NCBI RefSeq assembly: GCF_900102495.1
Contig: NZ_FMVQ01000004.1
Location: forward strand, 179,556-243,555
Direction: 5' to 3'
Source: Nitrosospira sp. Nl5
GTDB taxonomy: Bacteria; Pseudomonadota; Gammaproteobacteria; Burkholderiales; Nitrosomonadaceae
Length of the DNA stretch: 64,000 nt
How positions within the stretch are numbered: position 1 is the stretch's first letter; the number at the start of each line of letters is the position of its first letter. The notes beneath the pieces were generated by a model. It did no database searches. It saw only the letters and a list, made by a program, of their open reading frames with translations, and was not told the origin of the DNA. The position numbers and the translations under genes were made by a program. Positions 27,530 through 36,815 of this stretch are shown piece by piece.

Positions 27530-29026
27530 TCAAGCCTTCAGCAACTTGCGTTGCAGCGGCTCCACCGCCGGTCCCTCAAGCACTGACCCGTCGGGTGAGA
27601 AGCGGCTTCCGTGGCAGGGGCAGTCCCAGCTCGTTTCGACGCCGTTCCAATGGACTTTGCACTTCATATGGGTGCATACCGGGGAGACGGCAAACAACGC
27701 GCCGTTCTTGTCTCTGTATACCGCGAGCGATTCGTTCTCGACCTTCACGATCGCGCCGTTGCCCGGCATGAGTTGCGACAAGGAAATCTTATCCCCATCC
27801 GTCACGTAGTCCTTGACCAGGGATTTCAGCACACTCGCTGTTTCTTCGGCGATGCCCTTGGCACCCTTCAGCGGCGCAAAACGGCTCGCCTTGACGATCG
27901 GGGCAAAGAGGTTGTCCCTGCCGGCAATCAGGTCGCGGATAAGCGATGCGGCCACGGTTCCATAAACCAGGCCGTCGGTCTCGAAGCCGGTCGCGATGAA
28001 ACAGTCCGTCGCGTCCCGCCCGATATAGGGCAAGCCGTCGGCGGCGCTGTAATTCTGCGCGGACCAGCGGAACGCAATCTCGCGTATGTCGAAGTGCGCG
28101 CTGGCCGCGGTTTCGAGCCTATCCAGACTGAGGATGGCGTCCTCCTGCCCGGTCTTGTGCTCCTCCCCGACGCAGACAAGGAAAGCCGCATCATCCACCT
28201 CCACGTTACGCACCGAAAGGCGGGCGACGCCGCTGCCCCAGAAAATTCCCGGGGGAAACGCGTTCTTCGCAATGGGCGTAGCGAGCCCATATTCACGGTT
28301 CGCAATCATTTCCGCCTGCACCAGGTGCACGCCCTTCGGCGTGTGCGTGGCAAACACAATCTCCCTGGCTGTCACCGTCCCGTTGACCGTGCGTACGACA
28401 CGCTGGTCTGTATCCACCTCAAGAACCATCGAATTCTGGAAGATAAGGCAACCCTTGGCTGCAGCTTGGCGGGCGAGTTCGCGAACATAAGCCTGCGGGT
28501 GAAACTGTGCCTGGTTCTCCAGGACCAGCACGGACCCATGCGGGGGGGCAAAAGGAGCCGGCAGCGTCTTTTCAAGATGTGCCGGCAGCCCTGCCTCGCG
28601 TGAGGCCTGGTACTCGTTTTTAACGGATGCCTGTGCGTTCTCGGATGTCGCGTAGCGGTGCAACCGGCAGCGCCGGAACCCGCAAGCGATATCGAATTGC
28701 CGCACCCGCTGCTCGATCTGATCTACCGCCGAGCGCCGGGCGGTGGTTACGGCATGGGCGACGTCGCTCCCCCATCGATCCACGATGCGGTGAACTCCAC
28801 GGCTGACGGTTTCATAAAGGTTGCCCGTCGAATTGCCGGTGCTGCCAAAGCCCACATCGCGGGCTTCCAGCAGCACAACCGAGATGCCTTCCTCAACCAG
28901 ATTCAACGCCAGCGTCACCCCGGTAATGCCGCCGCCCACGATCGCCACGTCGGCAGAGATAGCTTCCTGCAACGTCGGAAAAGCCGCTTCCGGTGCGGTT
29001 CCGCGCCAGACAGAAGTTGTGTTCAT
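27530..29026 (-). CDS. FAD-dependent oxidoreductase with C-terminal Rieske domain
   Basis: A 498-residue protein. Residues 1-380 are a DAO-type FAD oxidoreductase (VAIVGGGITGVTLALNLVEE, then GFGSTGNSTG). Residues about 415-498 are a Rieske [2Fe-2S] domain with CTHMKCKVHW and CPCHGSRF, giving the CxH and CxxH ligands. Similar fusions are thought to oxidise amino or glycine-type substrates with electron transfer through the cluster; the substrate is unknown. It stands alone and ends 339 bp before the CHASE2 operon promoter region. Confidence 0.9.
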   Translation of the reverse strand: MNTTSVWRGTAPEAAFPTLQEAISADVAIVGGGITGVTLALNLVEEGISVVLLEARDVGFGSTGNSTGNLYETVSRGVHRIVDRWGSDVAHAVTTARRSAVDQIEQRVRQFDIACGFRRCRLHRYATSENAQASVKNEYQASREAGLPAHLEKTLPAPFAPPHGSVLVLENQAQFHPQAYVRELARQAAAKGCLIFQNSMVLEVDTDQRVVRTVNGTVTAREIVFATHTPKGVHLVQAEMIANREYGLATPIAKNAFPPGIFWGSGVARLSVRNVEVDDAAFLVCVGEEHKTGQEDAILSLDRLETAASAHFDIREIAFRWSAQNYSAADGLPYIGRDATDCFIATGFETDGLVYGTVAASLIRDLIAGRDNLFAPIVKASRFAPLKGAKGIAEETASVLKSLVKDYVTDGDKISLSQLMPGNGAIVKVENESLAVYRDKNGALFAVSPVCTHMKCKVHWNGVETSWDCPCHGSRFSPDGSVLEGPAVEPLQRKLLKA

Positions 29027-29263
29027 GATAGCCCTCTCTCTTTTATTCCAAACGTGAGGAGTATCGTAAACATAAACTTCAGATTCTCTGTACGCTAAGG
29101 CACATAGTTTTATTCACCTGCCTGGGTTCGTGTCGCTCTCAATCCAACGTGGAATGTGCTTCAACGTACAGACCAAATGGCCGGCGCATTTTATTCTTTT
29201 GGAAAGTATCGGATCTTTAAGCAAAAACGGCTTTAAAACCTAGCGCTTTCTCCGGAGAATAAA

Positions 29264-29731
29264 ATGGACAATGACAGAATTATAAGCGTGCTGAATGGCC
29301 TGATCGAGATCTCGCGCGACGGCGCGGAGGGTTTCAGGACTTGTGCGCAGGATGTGGACGACCCGGCGCTGAAACGATATTTTCAGAACCGCGCCGAGAG
29401 TTGCATTTACGCCGTTAGCGAGCTGAGCTCGGAAGTCCGGCGTTACGGCGGCGACCCCGACACAGCTGGTAGCGCGACGGGTACATTGCATCGCGCCTGG
29501 GTTGATCTAAAAACAGCGCTCACGAGCCAGGATAATCTTGCGGTGCTTGAAGAATGCGAACGCGGCGAGGCTGCCGCAGTGATGGCGTACGAGAATGCCC
29601 TGAGGGAAGAATTAACCGGCGACTTGCGGGCGCTTCTTGAAAAGCAATGCGATGGCGCGAAAAGAAACCATGACCGTGTACGCCAATTGCGCGATGCAGC
29701 CAGGCACTCCAACAGTACCGGGCTGTCCTGA
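29264..29731 (+). CDS. PA2169 family four-helix-bundle protein (DUF2383)
   Basis: A 155-residue soluble protein, almost all helical and ferritin-like in pattern: LNGLIEISRDGAEGFRTCA, then YFQNRAESCIYAVSELSSEV and VLEECERGEAAAVMAYENAL. It matches the PA2169/DUF2383 type, often stress-induced and of unknown activity. The Glu/His spacing could bind metal, but this is not shown. GGAG precedes the start. Confidence 0.85.
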   Translation: MDNDRIISVLNGLIEISRDGAEGFRTCAQDVDDPALKRYFQNRAESCIYAVSELSSEVRRYGGDPDTAGSATGTLHRAWVDLKTALTSQDNLAVLEECERGEAAAVMAYENALREELTGDLRALLEKQCDGAKRNHDRVRQLRDAARHSNSTGLS

Positions 29732-29761
29732 TTGCGGCCGGAATTGGAAAAGGCCCTATCC

Positions 29762-30286
29762 CTATTTATGTTTCACGTAGATAAGCTTGTCGGTATCGAA
29801 ACCCAGTTCATTGGCCTCGTTTATGAACTTCTCCATGATGTCTTTGGTAACGCGCGGAGTTCGGGAGAGAAACCATAGATAACTTCTATCCGCCCCTGTT
29901 ACAAAAGAATACTGGTAGTCAGCTTTGTCAAGACCGAATATTACGTATGATCCGTAAAAAGGAGGGAAGAAGGAAACCCTGTAATAGCCGATGCCGGGAT
30001 CTTTCATCGGATACGCTTTGCCCTCCGCAACACGCCATTCCCCTTTTTGAGCATCATATCCACGATTTACGACTTTCATGCCGCCGTCATCAAGCAGACT
30101 GTAATTGGCGGTAATGTCGCTCAAACCCTTTTCGAAGGAATGCTCCAGGCGCGCGATTTCATACCACTCACCAAGATACCGCTGGGCATCGAAGTTCTTG
30201 ACCGGCGTAATCCCCTTGGGAATTCCAGCACATCCAGCCAATGTCACGAAACCTGCTATCAATAGCACACGCAGCGATTTATGCAT
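29762..30286 (-). CDS. blc: Outer-membrane lipocalin (bacterial lipocalin)
   Basis: A 174-residue lipoprotein. It has a lipobox LAGC in VTLAGCAGIP, the lipocalin motif YLGEWYEIARLEHSFEKG (GxW), and a late KADYQYSFVTG strand that fits the beta barrel. Blc-like proteins carry lysophospholipids or fatty acids at the outer membrane and are induced by envelope stress or starvation. It converges with the DUF2383 gene, with only 30 bp between. Confidence 0.93.
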   Translation of the reverse strand: MHKSLRVLLIAGFVTLAGCAGIPKGITPVKNFDAQRYLGEWYEIARLEHSFEKGLSDITANYSLLDDGGMKVVNRGYDAQKGEWRVAEGKAYPMKDPGIGYYRVSFFPPFYGSYVIFGLDKADYQYSFVTGADRSYLWFLSRTPRVTKDIMEKFINEANELGFDTDKLIYVKHK

Positions 30287-30417
30287 TCAAATACTCCATT
30301 TTTACAGTGATGCTGTTATATGCTGCTAGCATGGCAGGATAAACACAGGAATGGCCAAGTTCCACACTTATACACCGGTAAACACAGCGTAATGGGCATG
30401 GTACTTTGTTAGCAGCG

Positions 30418-31815
30418 CTATTTTGAGATCCTGTGCAACGTCAGTGCAGGACCTCCTTTTGTTTCCAGCGTCGCGGTGTTGCCATCGGCTCCCAGCCTGA
30501 ATGCGGCCGTCTCGGTTCCGGAAAAGCCCGCACAGCCATTGTTATCATAAGTAAATCCCTTGATATTCAATGCCTTGCTGGCTGAATCATAGGTGTATGA
30601 CGCGAATTCGACACCCGGATCACCGCAGCTTTCATGATCGGCACTTTTAATATCTCCGATTGGATCAACCATCATGTATTTCCCGTTGGAAAAAAACAGG
30701 TAAGTGGGGGTCTTGATGGATGTCGGATCAGAGGCCCAGGCCCCGACAATGCCTTTAGGATCGTTCTCCATCCTGAAATAAAGATTCTCCTTGACCTCGG
30801 TCTTGATAGGTTCCTTCGAAGAACTGATCTCCAGCGTGCCGGCGATATGAAAGAGTTCGCCGAAGAGGCTCTTCTGCTCCCTCTTCCTTTGCACGGTAAA
30901 AATGTCCGACGTGATCAAATCGGAACCATCGGTACGAATCCGCCAGTTTGGCCGGGGGTGCGACAGCCCGGCGTGAAGATTGGTATCGATTACCGGCGTT
31001 GCCGCGAACTTGAATCCCCTGGTATCCATCGCAGATAGACGGGCGGCGCCATATTCCACGCCGGCTTTACTGAGCAGGTTGCCGCCGCATACCCGGTTGG
31101 TGTCGCAGGAATCGTCAGGCGTCGCTTCCCCTTGCAAATACTCCCCACTGCCGTCTGCTGAAATGCGAATAACGGAAGCGGTTGCATCGTCGTGTCTAAC
31201 CCAGATGTTGGTGCCGAGCATGTTCATGCCCTGCGAAAGAAAGTGGGCTTTGGCTTGCGCCGCGGTTTTGGCCCGGTCGCCAATGCCGCCCGCCTCCATC
31301 GCCTTCTGCAATTCGGGTGATGCGGCAAACGCGGCAGGATCACTGTCCAGATCGATCGAGGCACTGACAGCCGACGCGGCGCTGGCGGGAATGAAAATCC
31401 CGTTCCCAAGATTGCCGTCCCCGTCCAGGGATTGAAACAGGATAAGCAGGTTTCGCAATCTATTGTCGTTATCGCCCGCCAGCTGTATGGGCGTAACGAT
31501 CGCAGCCCCTTTCACTTTTCCGAGGCTGAGGCTGCCCAGTTTGAACTCGACCGTATCCCCATGATTGTACTTGAAGACGCCATGCTCATCCGTCGTGCCT
31601 GAACCTGAGGGCGATGCGTAGGCGACGCCGCCCACCGCGGTATCCAGCAACCTTCCGGTGGCCGGGCCTGTTTGCGGCTTGCCGCCGCCACCGCCCTTGC
31701 CACCGTTATTTGACGAAGGCTCGCTTCCATCACCACAGGCAGCAAGGCTCAGGGCCAATGCCATTGGCAGCAAACGCGCCAGGGAGGCTGTTATCGTGTT
31801 CCGAGTAAATTTCAT
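30418..31815 (-). CDS. Lipoprotein with adhesin-like N-terminal module
   Basis: A 465-residue lipoprotein: signal LALSLAACGDGSEP with lipobox SLAAC, then a Gly-rich linker (NNGGKGGGGGKPQ). A segment follows with TGRLLDTAVGGVAYASPSG and GTTDEHGVFKYNHGDTVEF, resembling the repeat unit of Shewanella/Pseudomonas-type secreted proteins (carboxypeptidase-regulatory-like). The C-terminal part is beta-rich and hydrophilic. It likely sits at the outer membrane. I cannot name a function. Confidence 0.7.
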   Translation of the reverse strand: MKFTRNTITASLARLLPMALALSLAACGDGSEPSSNNGGKGGGGGKPQTGPATGRLLDTAVGGVAYASPSGSGTTDEHGVFKYNHGDTVEFKLGSLSLGKVKGAAIVTPIQLAGDNDNRLRNLLILFQSLDGDGNLGNGIFIPASAASAVSASIDLDSDPAAFAASPELQKAMEAGGIGDRAKTAAQAKAHFLSQGMNMLGTNIWVRHDDATASVIRISADGSGEYLQGEATPDDSCDTNRVCGGNLLSKAGVEYGAARLSAMDTRGFKFAATPVIDTNLHAGLSHPRPNWRIRTDGSDLITSDIFTVQRKREQKSLFGELFHIAGTLEISSSKEPIKTEVKENLYFRMENDPKGIVGAWASDPTSIKTPTYLFFSNGKYMMVDPIGDIKSADHESCGDPGVEFASYTYDSASKALNIKGFTYDNNGCAGFSGTETAAFRLGADGNTATLETKGGPALTLHRISK

Positions 31816-32163
31816 TCAGTTAAATCCCGAATTGATTGAGAGCAGCATTTTAAACTATAACGCTACGATTCTGAAAAACATCCTCCTCTTTTTCTACACT
31901 GCGGAAATGTAACCTGCTGGAAACGGATTTCGACGCATATCCCGTTCGCCGGGGCCGGCGATGCCTGTGAAATCAGAAGAAAATGTCTCCTCCAGTCATA
32001 CAAATAGCCCGTTCGGATAGTCCATTCGGTTCATTATCATTTCTCGGCGATCAAGCTAGAGTAAGAATTGTTATCTTTATTATCAACACGCTATCGACCC
32101 TTTATATTGGCCCCTTGACCGGGGTGAAAATAGGTTTTACCACGAAAATATAAGGACATAGAT
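31816..32163. other. Intergenic promoter stretch before a PEP-CTERM gene
   Basis: AT-rich, with no gene seen. It probably holds the divergent promoters of the lipoprotein at 31815 (minus) and the PEP-CTERM protein at 32164 (plus). AAGGA lies 7 bp before the ATG at 32164. Confidence 0.4.
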
Positions 32164-32814
32164 ATGAAAAAAGAATTAGTATTGATAAGCGCATTATTTT
32201 TCAACGCCGGCGCGGCAATGGCGAACGGCACAGTGAGTTGGGCTCTGTGGTCGGGACCCAACGCAACGTTCACGCAGAACAGCGACACCATCGACCTGAC
32301 TTATACCGGGCAATGGAACTCGATCGATACCAATGCCAGCTATTTCAATACGGTGCCCGCATCTTTCACCAGCCCGGAAGTCACCAATACCCCAGGCGCT
32401 AACGGAGCGATCCACATGGTGGGCGGCACTTCCGAGGTCAACACCCTGCATTTCTCGCAGCCGGTTGTCGATCCTGTGATCGCTGTTTATAGTGTTGGGC
32501 GCACGAGTGCGCCTGTAACGTTCAATTTCCTGGACGATCCTACTTTCGTTATCGCGAGCCAGGGCGCCGGATATTGGGGTGGCGGCACACTCACGCAAAG
32601 CGGAAATTCCGTGACCGGGCTGGAAGGGAATGGCCTGCTGCAGTTCACTGGCAGTTATACCGATATTTCATTTACAACGCCTGACAGTGAAAGTTTTTAC
32701 GGCTTCACCGTCGGAGCAATGGCCACGGTAGTACCGGAACCTGAAACCTACGCCATGCTATTGGCCGGCTTGGGATTGATGGGATTCCTGACGCGTCGCC
32801 GCAAGGCTTCTTGA
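32164..32814 (+). CDS. PEP-CTERM sorting domain protein
   Basis: A 216-residue exported protein with a short signal peptide (LVLISALFFNAGAAMA), a beta-rich middle rich in Thr, Ser and Asn, and a C-terminal PEP-CTERM anchor: VPEPETYAMLLAGLGL, hydrophobic helix, then TRRRKAS. Such proteins are sorted and cleaved by an exosortase (EpsH/XrtA type) and usually join an extracellular matrix. No exosortase lies in the window. A strong terminator follows. Confidence 0.9.
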   Translation: MKKELVLISALFFNAGAAMANGTVSWALWSGPNATFTQNSDTIDLTYTGQWNSIDTNASYFNTVPASFTSPEVTNTPGANGAIHMVGGTSEVNTLHFSQPVVDPVIAVYSVGRTSAPVTFNFLDDPTFVIASQGAGYWGGGTLTQSGNSVTGLEGNGLLQFTGSYTDISFTTPDSESFYGFTVGAMATVVPEPETYAMLLAGLGLMGFLTRRRKAS

Positions 32815-32830
32815 TCAGAATTCAATCCTG

Positions 32831-32872
32831 AGCCACGAAGGGACTTCTGTCCCTTCGTGGCTTTTTCTTTTC
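32831..32872 (+). terminator. Rho-independent terminator
   Basis: A perfect 14-bp stem (AGCCACGAAGGGAC, loop TTCT, then its complement) followed by a T-rich tail. It lies 17 bp after the stop of the PEP-CTERM gene and just ahead of the convergent monooxygenase gene. Confidence 0.95.
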
Positions 32873-32880
32873 CAGCAGCT

Positions 32881-33183
32881 TCAATGCGGCAGTTTCGTCG
32901 CGAGCACATCTACATGCTCGATCTGCGGTGGCTCGGCCAATAACTCCCCGGCATTAGCCATCAGCGCTGCTGCGATCGGGCCAGCCAGATGTGCCGAGCG
33001 TCCCGCTTCGTCAGCGAAGGCGTCGAAAATGCCGAAAGTCGATGGCCCTAACCGTAACGCGAACCACACCGGCGTAGTGGCTTCCTCATTCGCCATGGCG
33101 AGGGCGCTTTCAAGGAAGCTGGCGACAACCGTTTCTTTCCCGGGTTTGGCTTGCAAGCGGACTAACAGGGCAACTTTTACCAT
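32881..33183 (-). CDS. Putative quinol monooxygenase (ABM domain)
   Basis: A 100-residue antibiotic-biosynthesis-monooxygenase-type protein. VALLVRLQAKPGKETVVASF is the usual opening, and FGIFDAFADEAGRSAHLAG and AAALMANAGELLAE complete the ferredoxin-like fold. It may oxidise quinols or aromatic compounds without cofactor, as YgiN does. The ATG at 33183 follows AAGGAGAG. It is divergent from a GlxA-type regulator 102 bp away, which probably controls it. Confidence 0.85.
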   Translation of the reverse strand: MVKVALLVRLQAKPGKETVVASFLESALAMANEEATTPVWFALRLGPSTFGIFDAFADEAGRSAHLAGPIAAALMANAGELLAEPPQIEHVDVLATKLPH

Positions 33184-33285
33184 GTGATCTCTCCTTTCTA
33201 AAGTTGAACTACGAGAGCCGACTGTAAGTGATGAAGCCAGTGCCTGGCAAGTGGCAAGATTGACAATTATGATATAATTCCTGCC

Positions 33286-34251
33286 ATGCGTATCCACGTC
33301 CTTGCCCTCGATGAAGTTTTTGATACCGGTTTATCCACTATTCTCGATACCTTCAGTATCGCCAACGATCTGGCAGAGTCTGCCGGAACTTCTTCAGTTC
33401 ATTTCGAGGTAACTGTCGTCGGAGTTCGCCACCGGGTGCGCACCAGTCATGGATTGTCAGTGCCGGTTATATCGGCGGCGCGGCTTGAACGGCCTGACAT
33501 TGTGCTGATTCCCGCCCTCGGAGCAAAAATGCCACAGACACTGCAGGTGGCGCTCGAGCGGCGGGATGTGGCGGATGCAGGTGAACTGTTGCGAGAATGG
33601 TCCGATGGGGGCAGCTTGGTGAGTGCCGCTTGCACCGGGACCTTTGTCCTTGCGAACACATCGCTGCTCGACGGGCAGAGCGCCACCACTTCATGGTGGC
33701 TGGCGCCGTTGTTTCGCGAACGTTACCCTAACGTCAAGCTGGAAGAATCGCGCATGGTCGTCGGTTCATCCCGTTTCGCCACTGCGGGAGCGGCATTGGC
33801 ACATATTGACCTGGCACTATGGCTGGTGAGGCGCAGCAGCCCTGCGCTTGCCGCATTGACGGGCCGTTTTCTGGTGATTGATCCACGCCCATCGCAGGCG
33901 GTTTTCATGATTCCAGATCATCTCATGCATACGGATCCATTGATCGAGCGATTTGAACAATGGGCGCGACAACATCTGGCCGATGGCTTCTCGCTCAGCG
34001 CGGGGGCCAACGCAACCGGAACCAGCGAGAGAACTCTCGCTCGCCGCCTGAGGACAGTGTTGGGCAAGACTCCGCTCTCCTATTTTCAGGATCTGCGCGT
34101 AGAGCGCGCGGTACACCTGCTGCAAACAAGCAATGATAGCATTGACCTGATCGCCGCCCGGGTGGGCTACGCAAACGGTGTGACATTACGCACGCTCCTC
34201 CGCCGCAGGATTGGCCGATCCGTAAGTGAGCTGCGTGCGGGCAAGCGATAG
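33286..34251 (+). CDS. GlxA family AraC-type transcriptional regulator
   Basis: A 321-residue regulator with an N-terminal DJ-1/PfpI domain (about 1-190; the nucleophile-elbow region reads LVSAACTGTFVLA) and a C-terminal AraC/XylS HTH pair (about 225-321; SLSAGANATGTSERTLARRL and DSIDLIAARVGYANGVTLR). It is divergent from the monooxygenase gene, implying control of that gene in response to a small molecule. The palindrome-like AATTATGATATAATT lies just upstream of the start. Confidence 0.9.
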   Translation: MRIHVLALDEVFDTGLSTILDTFSIANDLAESAGTSSVHFEVTVVGVRHRVRTSHGLSVPVISAARLERPDIVLIPALGAKMPQTLQVALERRDVADAGELLREWSDGGSLVSAACTGTFVLANTSLLDGQSATTSWWLAPLFRERYPNVKLEESRMVVGSSRFATAGAALAHIDLALWLVRRSSPALAALTGRFLVIDPRPSQAVFMIPDHLMHTDPLIERFEQWARQHLADGFSLSAGANATGTSERTLARRLRTVLGKTPLSYFQDLRVERAVHLLQTSNDSIDLIAARVGYANGVTLRTLLRRRIGRSVSELRAGKR

Positions 34252-34428
34252 CCTCGGCAAGCAAGGGTCATCGTCACGGCAGCCTACCGGGGGCAGGCTT
34301 CATTTATCCTGGGGGTTGTGGCAGGCGGGTCAGCACTCAACAAAGAAGAAAACTGGTAGCATGAAACCAGCCATTAACCGTTGAAAGGCAAAAAACCGGT
34401 GGAACCCTTTGTTGAGCAAATAGCGGTG

Positions 34429-35424
34429 ATGGAAACGAGCAACCCGTCGCCCCGGGACTTTTCTACGCTTCCGCCCGATTGCGTGTTGAATGCCCTGGAG
34501 AGCGTGGGCTTCCGCAGCGATGGCCGTCTGCTGGCACTCAACAGCTATGAAAATCGCGTCTACCAGGTCGGCCTGGAAGAAGGCGCCCCGCTGGTGGCGA
34601 AATTTTATCGCCCCTGGCGCTGGACGGATGCGGCCATACTCGAAGAACACGCCTTCGTGCAGGAGCTGGCCGAGCATGAAATTCCCGTCGTGCCCGCGCT
34701 GGTGCTGGAGGGAATAACGCTGCACAGTTTCAAGGGATTCCGCTTCGCTGTTTTTCCCAGGCACGGCGGCCGTGCGCCTGAACTGGAAGATCGCAGCACG
34801 CTTGAGTGGATGGGGCGGTTCCTCGGCCGCATCCATGCTGTCGGCACACTCAAGCCGTTCCGCGAACGTCCCACGCTGGATATCGCCAGCTACGGTGAAC
34901 AGCCGCGGGATTACCTGCTGACGCACGGATTTATTCCGACCGATCTCGAGGCGGCCTATCGCAGTGCGGTGAATCAGGCGCTGGACGGCGTGCGGCACTG
35001 CTTCCGGCGCGCGGGAGAGATGCGCGCCTTGCGCCTTCATGGCGACTGCCATGCGGGCAATGTGTTGTGGACGGACGACGGTCCGCACTTCGTGGATTTC
35101 GACGACAGCCGCATGGGGCCGGCAGTGCAGGATTTATGGATGCTATTGTCGGGCGAACGCGCCGACATGGCGCGGCAATTGAGCGACGTGCTGGCGGGGT
35201 ACGAGGATTTCTGCGATTTCGACACACGTGAACTGCATCTGGTCGAGGCACTGCGCACCCTGCGCCTGATCCATTATGCGGGATGGCTCGCGCAACGCTG
35301 GGACGACCCGGCCTTCAAGCAGGCGTTTCCGTGGTTCAACACGGCCCGCTATTGGCAGGATCGCATCCTTGAATTGCGCGAACAGATCGCACTGATGGAT
35401 GAGCCGCCACTGTGGCAGGCATGA
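34429..35424 (+). CDS. srkA: Stress response kinase A family protein (YihE/RdoA)
   Basis: A 331-residue eukaryotic-like protein kinase of the SrkA type. The ATP-binding region has NRVYQVGLEEGAPLVAKFYRP with its Lys. The catalytic loop is LHGDCHAGNVLW, and VDFDDSRMGPAVQDLW holds the metal-binding DFD. E. coli SrkA counteracts MazF-type and Cpx-stress death. The ATG at 34429 was chosen to match family length; a TTG at 34381 would add 16 residues. It may be co-transcribed with ychJ 65 bp downstream. Confidence 0.9.
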   Translation: METSNPSPRDFSTLPPDCVLNALESVGFRSDGRLLALNSYENRVYQVGLEEGAPLVAKFYRPWRWTDAAILEEHAFVQELAEHEIPVVPALVLEGITLHSFKGFRFAVFPRHGGRAPELEDRSTLEWMGRFLGRIHAVGTLKPFRERPTLDIASYGEQPRDYLLTHGFIPTDLEAAYRSAVNQALDGVRHCFRRAGEMRALRLHGDCHAGNVLWTDDGPHFVDFDDSRMGPAVQDLWMLLSGERADMARQLSDVLAGYEDFCDFDTRELHLVEALRTLRLIHYAGWLAQRWDDPAFKQAFPWFNTARYWQDRILELREQIALMDEPPLWQA

Positions 35425-35489
35425 TTCTTATCTTCGTTGCAGTCGTGGCTACGAAAAGAAGGCGCACCCGCTGATTCTTTCAGGTTTAT

Positions 35490-35942
35490 ATGGATACGAA
35501 ACAGACGTGCCCGTGCGGCGCAACCGGGGTAACGGCCAAGCAGCCGGGGCCTCGCGGCAAAGCCCTGAAGGGAGGGGCCAGTAAACGATATGCGGACTGC
35601 TGCGGCCGCTATATCGACCTTGGCGAACCCGCGCCCACAGCGGAAGCATTGATGCGCTCACGCTATACCGCATATGCGCTCGGCCGTGGGGATTATCTGC
35701 TGGCGACCTGGCATCACGGCACACGCCCGGCTTCCCTTGAACTGGCGCAACTGGCAGAGGACCCACGCAGAATATGGCTGGGACTGGAAGTAAGGCGCCA
35801 TGAACAGCTCGAGCCGGATCATGCGGTGGTGGAATTTGTGGCGCGCTACAAGATAGAGGGCCGCGCGCACCGTTTACACGAGACCAGCCGCTTCCTGCGC
35901 AAGGCAGGGCGGTGGTTCTATGTGGATGGCGATATCGCCTGA
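35490..35942 (+). CDS. ychJ: YchJ family protein (SEC-C-like metal-binding)
   Basis: A 150-residue protein of the UPF0225/YchJ type. The N-terminus holds Cys clusters CPCG and YADCCGRYI (zinc-binding SEC-C pattern), followed by AEALMRSRYTAYALGRGDYL and a C-terminal NTF2-like half (YKIEGRAHRLHETSRF). The function is not established. It follows srkA in the same orientation. Confidence 0.9.
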   Translation: MDTKQTCPCGATGVTAKQPGPRGKALKGGASKRYADCCGRYIDLGEPAPTAEALMRSRYTAYALGRGDYLLATWHHGTRPASLELAQLAEDPRRIWLGLEVRRHEQLEPDHAVVEFVARYKIEGRAHRLHETSRFLRKAGRWFYVDGDIA

Positions 35943-36027
35943 GATGGACGGGTAAAAAAGGGGGGCGCGAACTTGCAGTCTGACATACCCGTCATAATTT
36001 GACTGTGCCGCGCGCCCCCACGCTACA

Positions 36028-36483
36028 TTATAGGGCGTTGTCCTGTGACCCGGACTTGACCTTGACCTTGTTTTCCCGCTGCTGCTGTGTTTCCGCCGGG
36101 GCCGCGTAATCGCGCTTCGCAAGTTCCGCCGCTATTTTCTGGTGATAAGAAGCCTGCTTTACGCTTTCTTCCGCGGTTTGCTCGTATTTGCGCAGTAACG
36201 CCAAGTTATGCGATTCGAAATCTTGTCCCTGCCGACCGTAGAGATAGCTTTTTTCCCCATATTGTTGAAGGACTTTCTTTTGCTCCTCCGCCTTTACGAG
36301 CGATTCTCTAGCCACATTCTGATATTGCTTCGCCAACTTATCATGGTCGGCGTAAGTCTTGGCATTCTCCGCGGCCTTGCGAGCATTGGCATTCTCCGCT
36401 TCCAGAGGTGTCATCTGTGCACACGACGCCAATAGACCGAGCATGGATAAAACTGAAACGAATTTTCCTAATTTTGTTTTCAT
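36028..36483 (-). CDS. Small lipoprotein, tandem paralog 1
   Basis: A 151-residue lipoprotein with lipobox LLASC in LGLLASCAQMTP and a long helical mature part (ENAKTYADHDKLAKQYQNVA) ending in a Lys-rich tail. It is about 55-60 percent identical by eye to its neighbour at 36816-37280, sharing SMLGLLASCAQM and YLYGRQ. It may be a periplasmic or outer-membrane helical protein; no named family. Its upstream region is duplicated with the gene, including an operator-like palindrome. Confidence 0.75.
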   Translation of the reverse strand: MKTKLGKFVSVLSMLGLLASCAQMTPLEAENANARKAAENAKTYADHDKLAKQYQNVARESLVKAEEQKKVLQQYGEKSYLYGRQGQDFESHNLALLRKYEQTAEESVKQASYHQKIAAELAKRDYAAPAETQQQRENKVKVKSGSQDNAL

Positions 36484-36570
36484 GACAGTAATGAACCCAA
36501 ATAGAATGAAAGTGACTTCATACTACCGCGCTTAATGCTATGAGGATATTGGGGAAACCCTGGTTTTATG

Positions 36571-36587
36571 CTAAGGGAAACCCTTAG
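36571..36587. promoter_or_regulatory. Operator-like palindrome, copy 1
   Basis: CTAAGGGAAACCCTTAG is a perfect 7-bp inverted repeat around AAA, 88 bp upstream of the first lipoprotein start. The same sequence occurs 87 bp upstream of its paralog. Conservation of sequence and spacing while surrounding bases diverged suggests a regulator site. A nearby GGGGAAACCC is a possible half-related element. Confidence 0.65.
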
Positions 36588-36815
36588 GCAACATTTGCAT
36601 GGTAAAAGTGATAGATGGGAAAGTGATAATCCTGGATCTCCCAAGCCCGAAGGAACTGCGACTGTGATGATGGAGGTTATGAGATTGCCTGGGAGGCTGC
36701 GGTATGAGTACTGAAAAGCGGCGCCTTTCCAGCCGTTGGGTAAAAGAATCCGCTCTCGCCTGGCTGTTGTCAGGCTTCGAGCGGATCTCCCGCAACGGAA
36801 TGCGTATCGGCGGTC

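Noticed and set aside
27611..28603. 330-codon plus-strand open frame opposite the FAD/Rieske gene
   Set aside because: The opposite strand encodes both an FAD-binding and a Rieske domain across its full length; the plus frame has no recognisable features.
33255..33285. Sigma-70 promoter TTGACA/TATAAT ahead of the GlxA-type regulator
   Set aside because: Both hexamer-like sequences exist, but the spacing (about 7 bp) is far too short for a real promoter.
34330..35088. 252-codon minus-strand open frame opposite srkA
   Set aside because: The plus strand shows the kinase catalytic loop and metal-binding motif; the antisense frame is a GC-driven shadow.
35960..36025. GGGGGGCGCG ... GCGCGCCCCC hairpin between ychJ and the lipoprotein as a terminator
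   Set aside because: The arms pair, but the loop is about 45 bases and no T-tract follows, so termination is not convincing.
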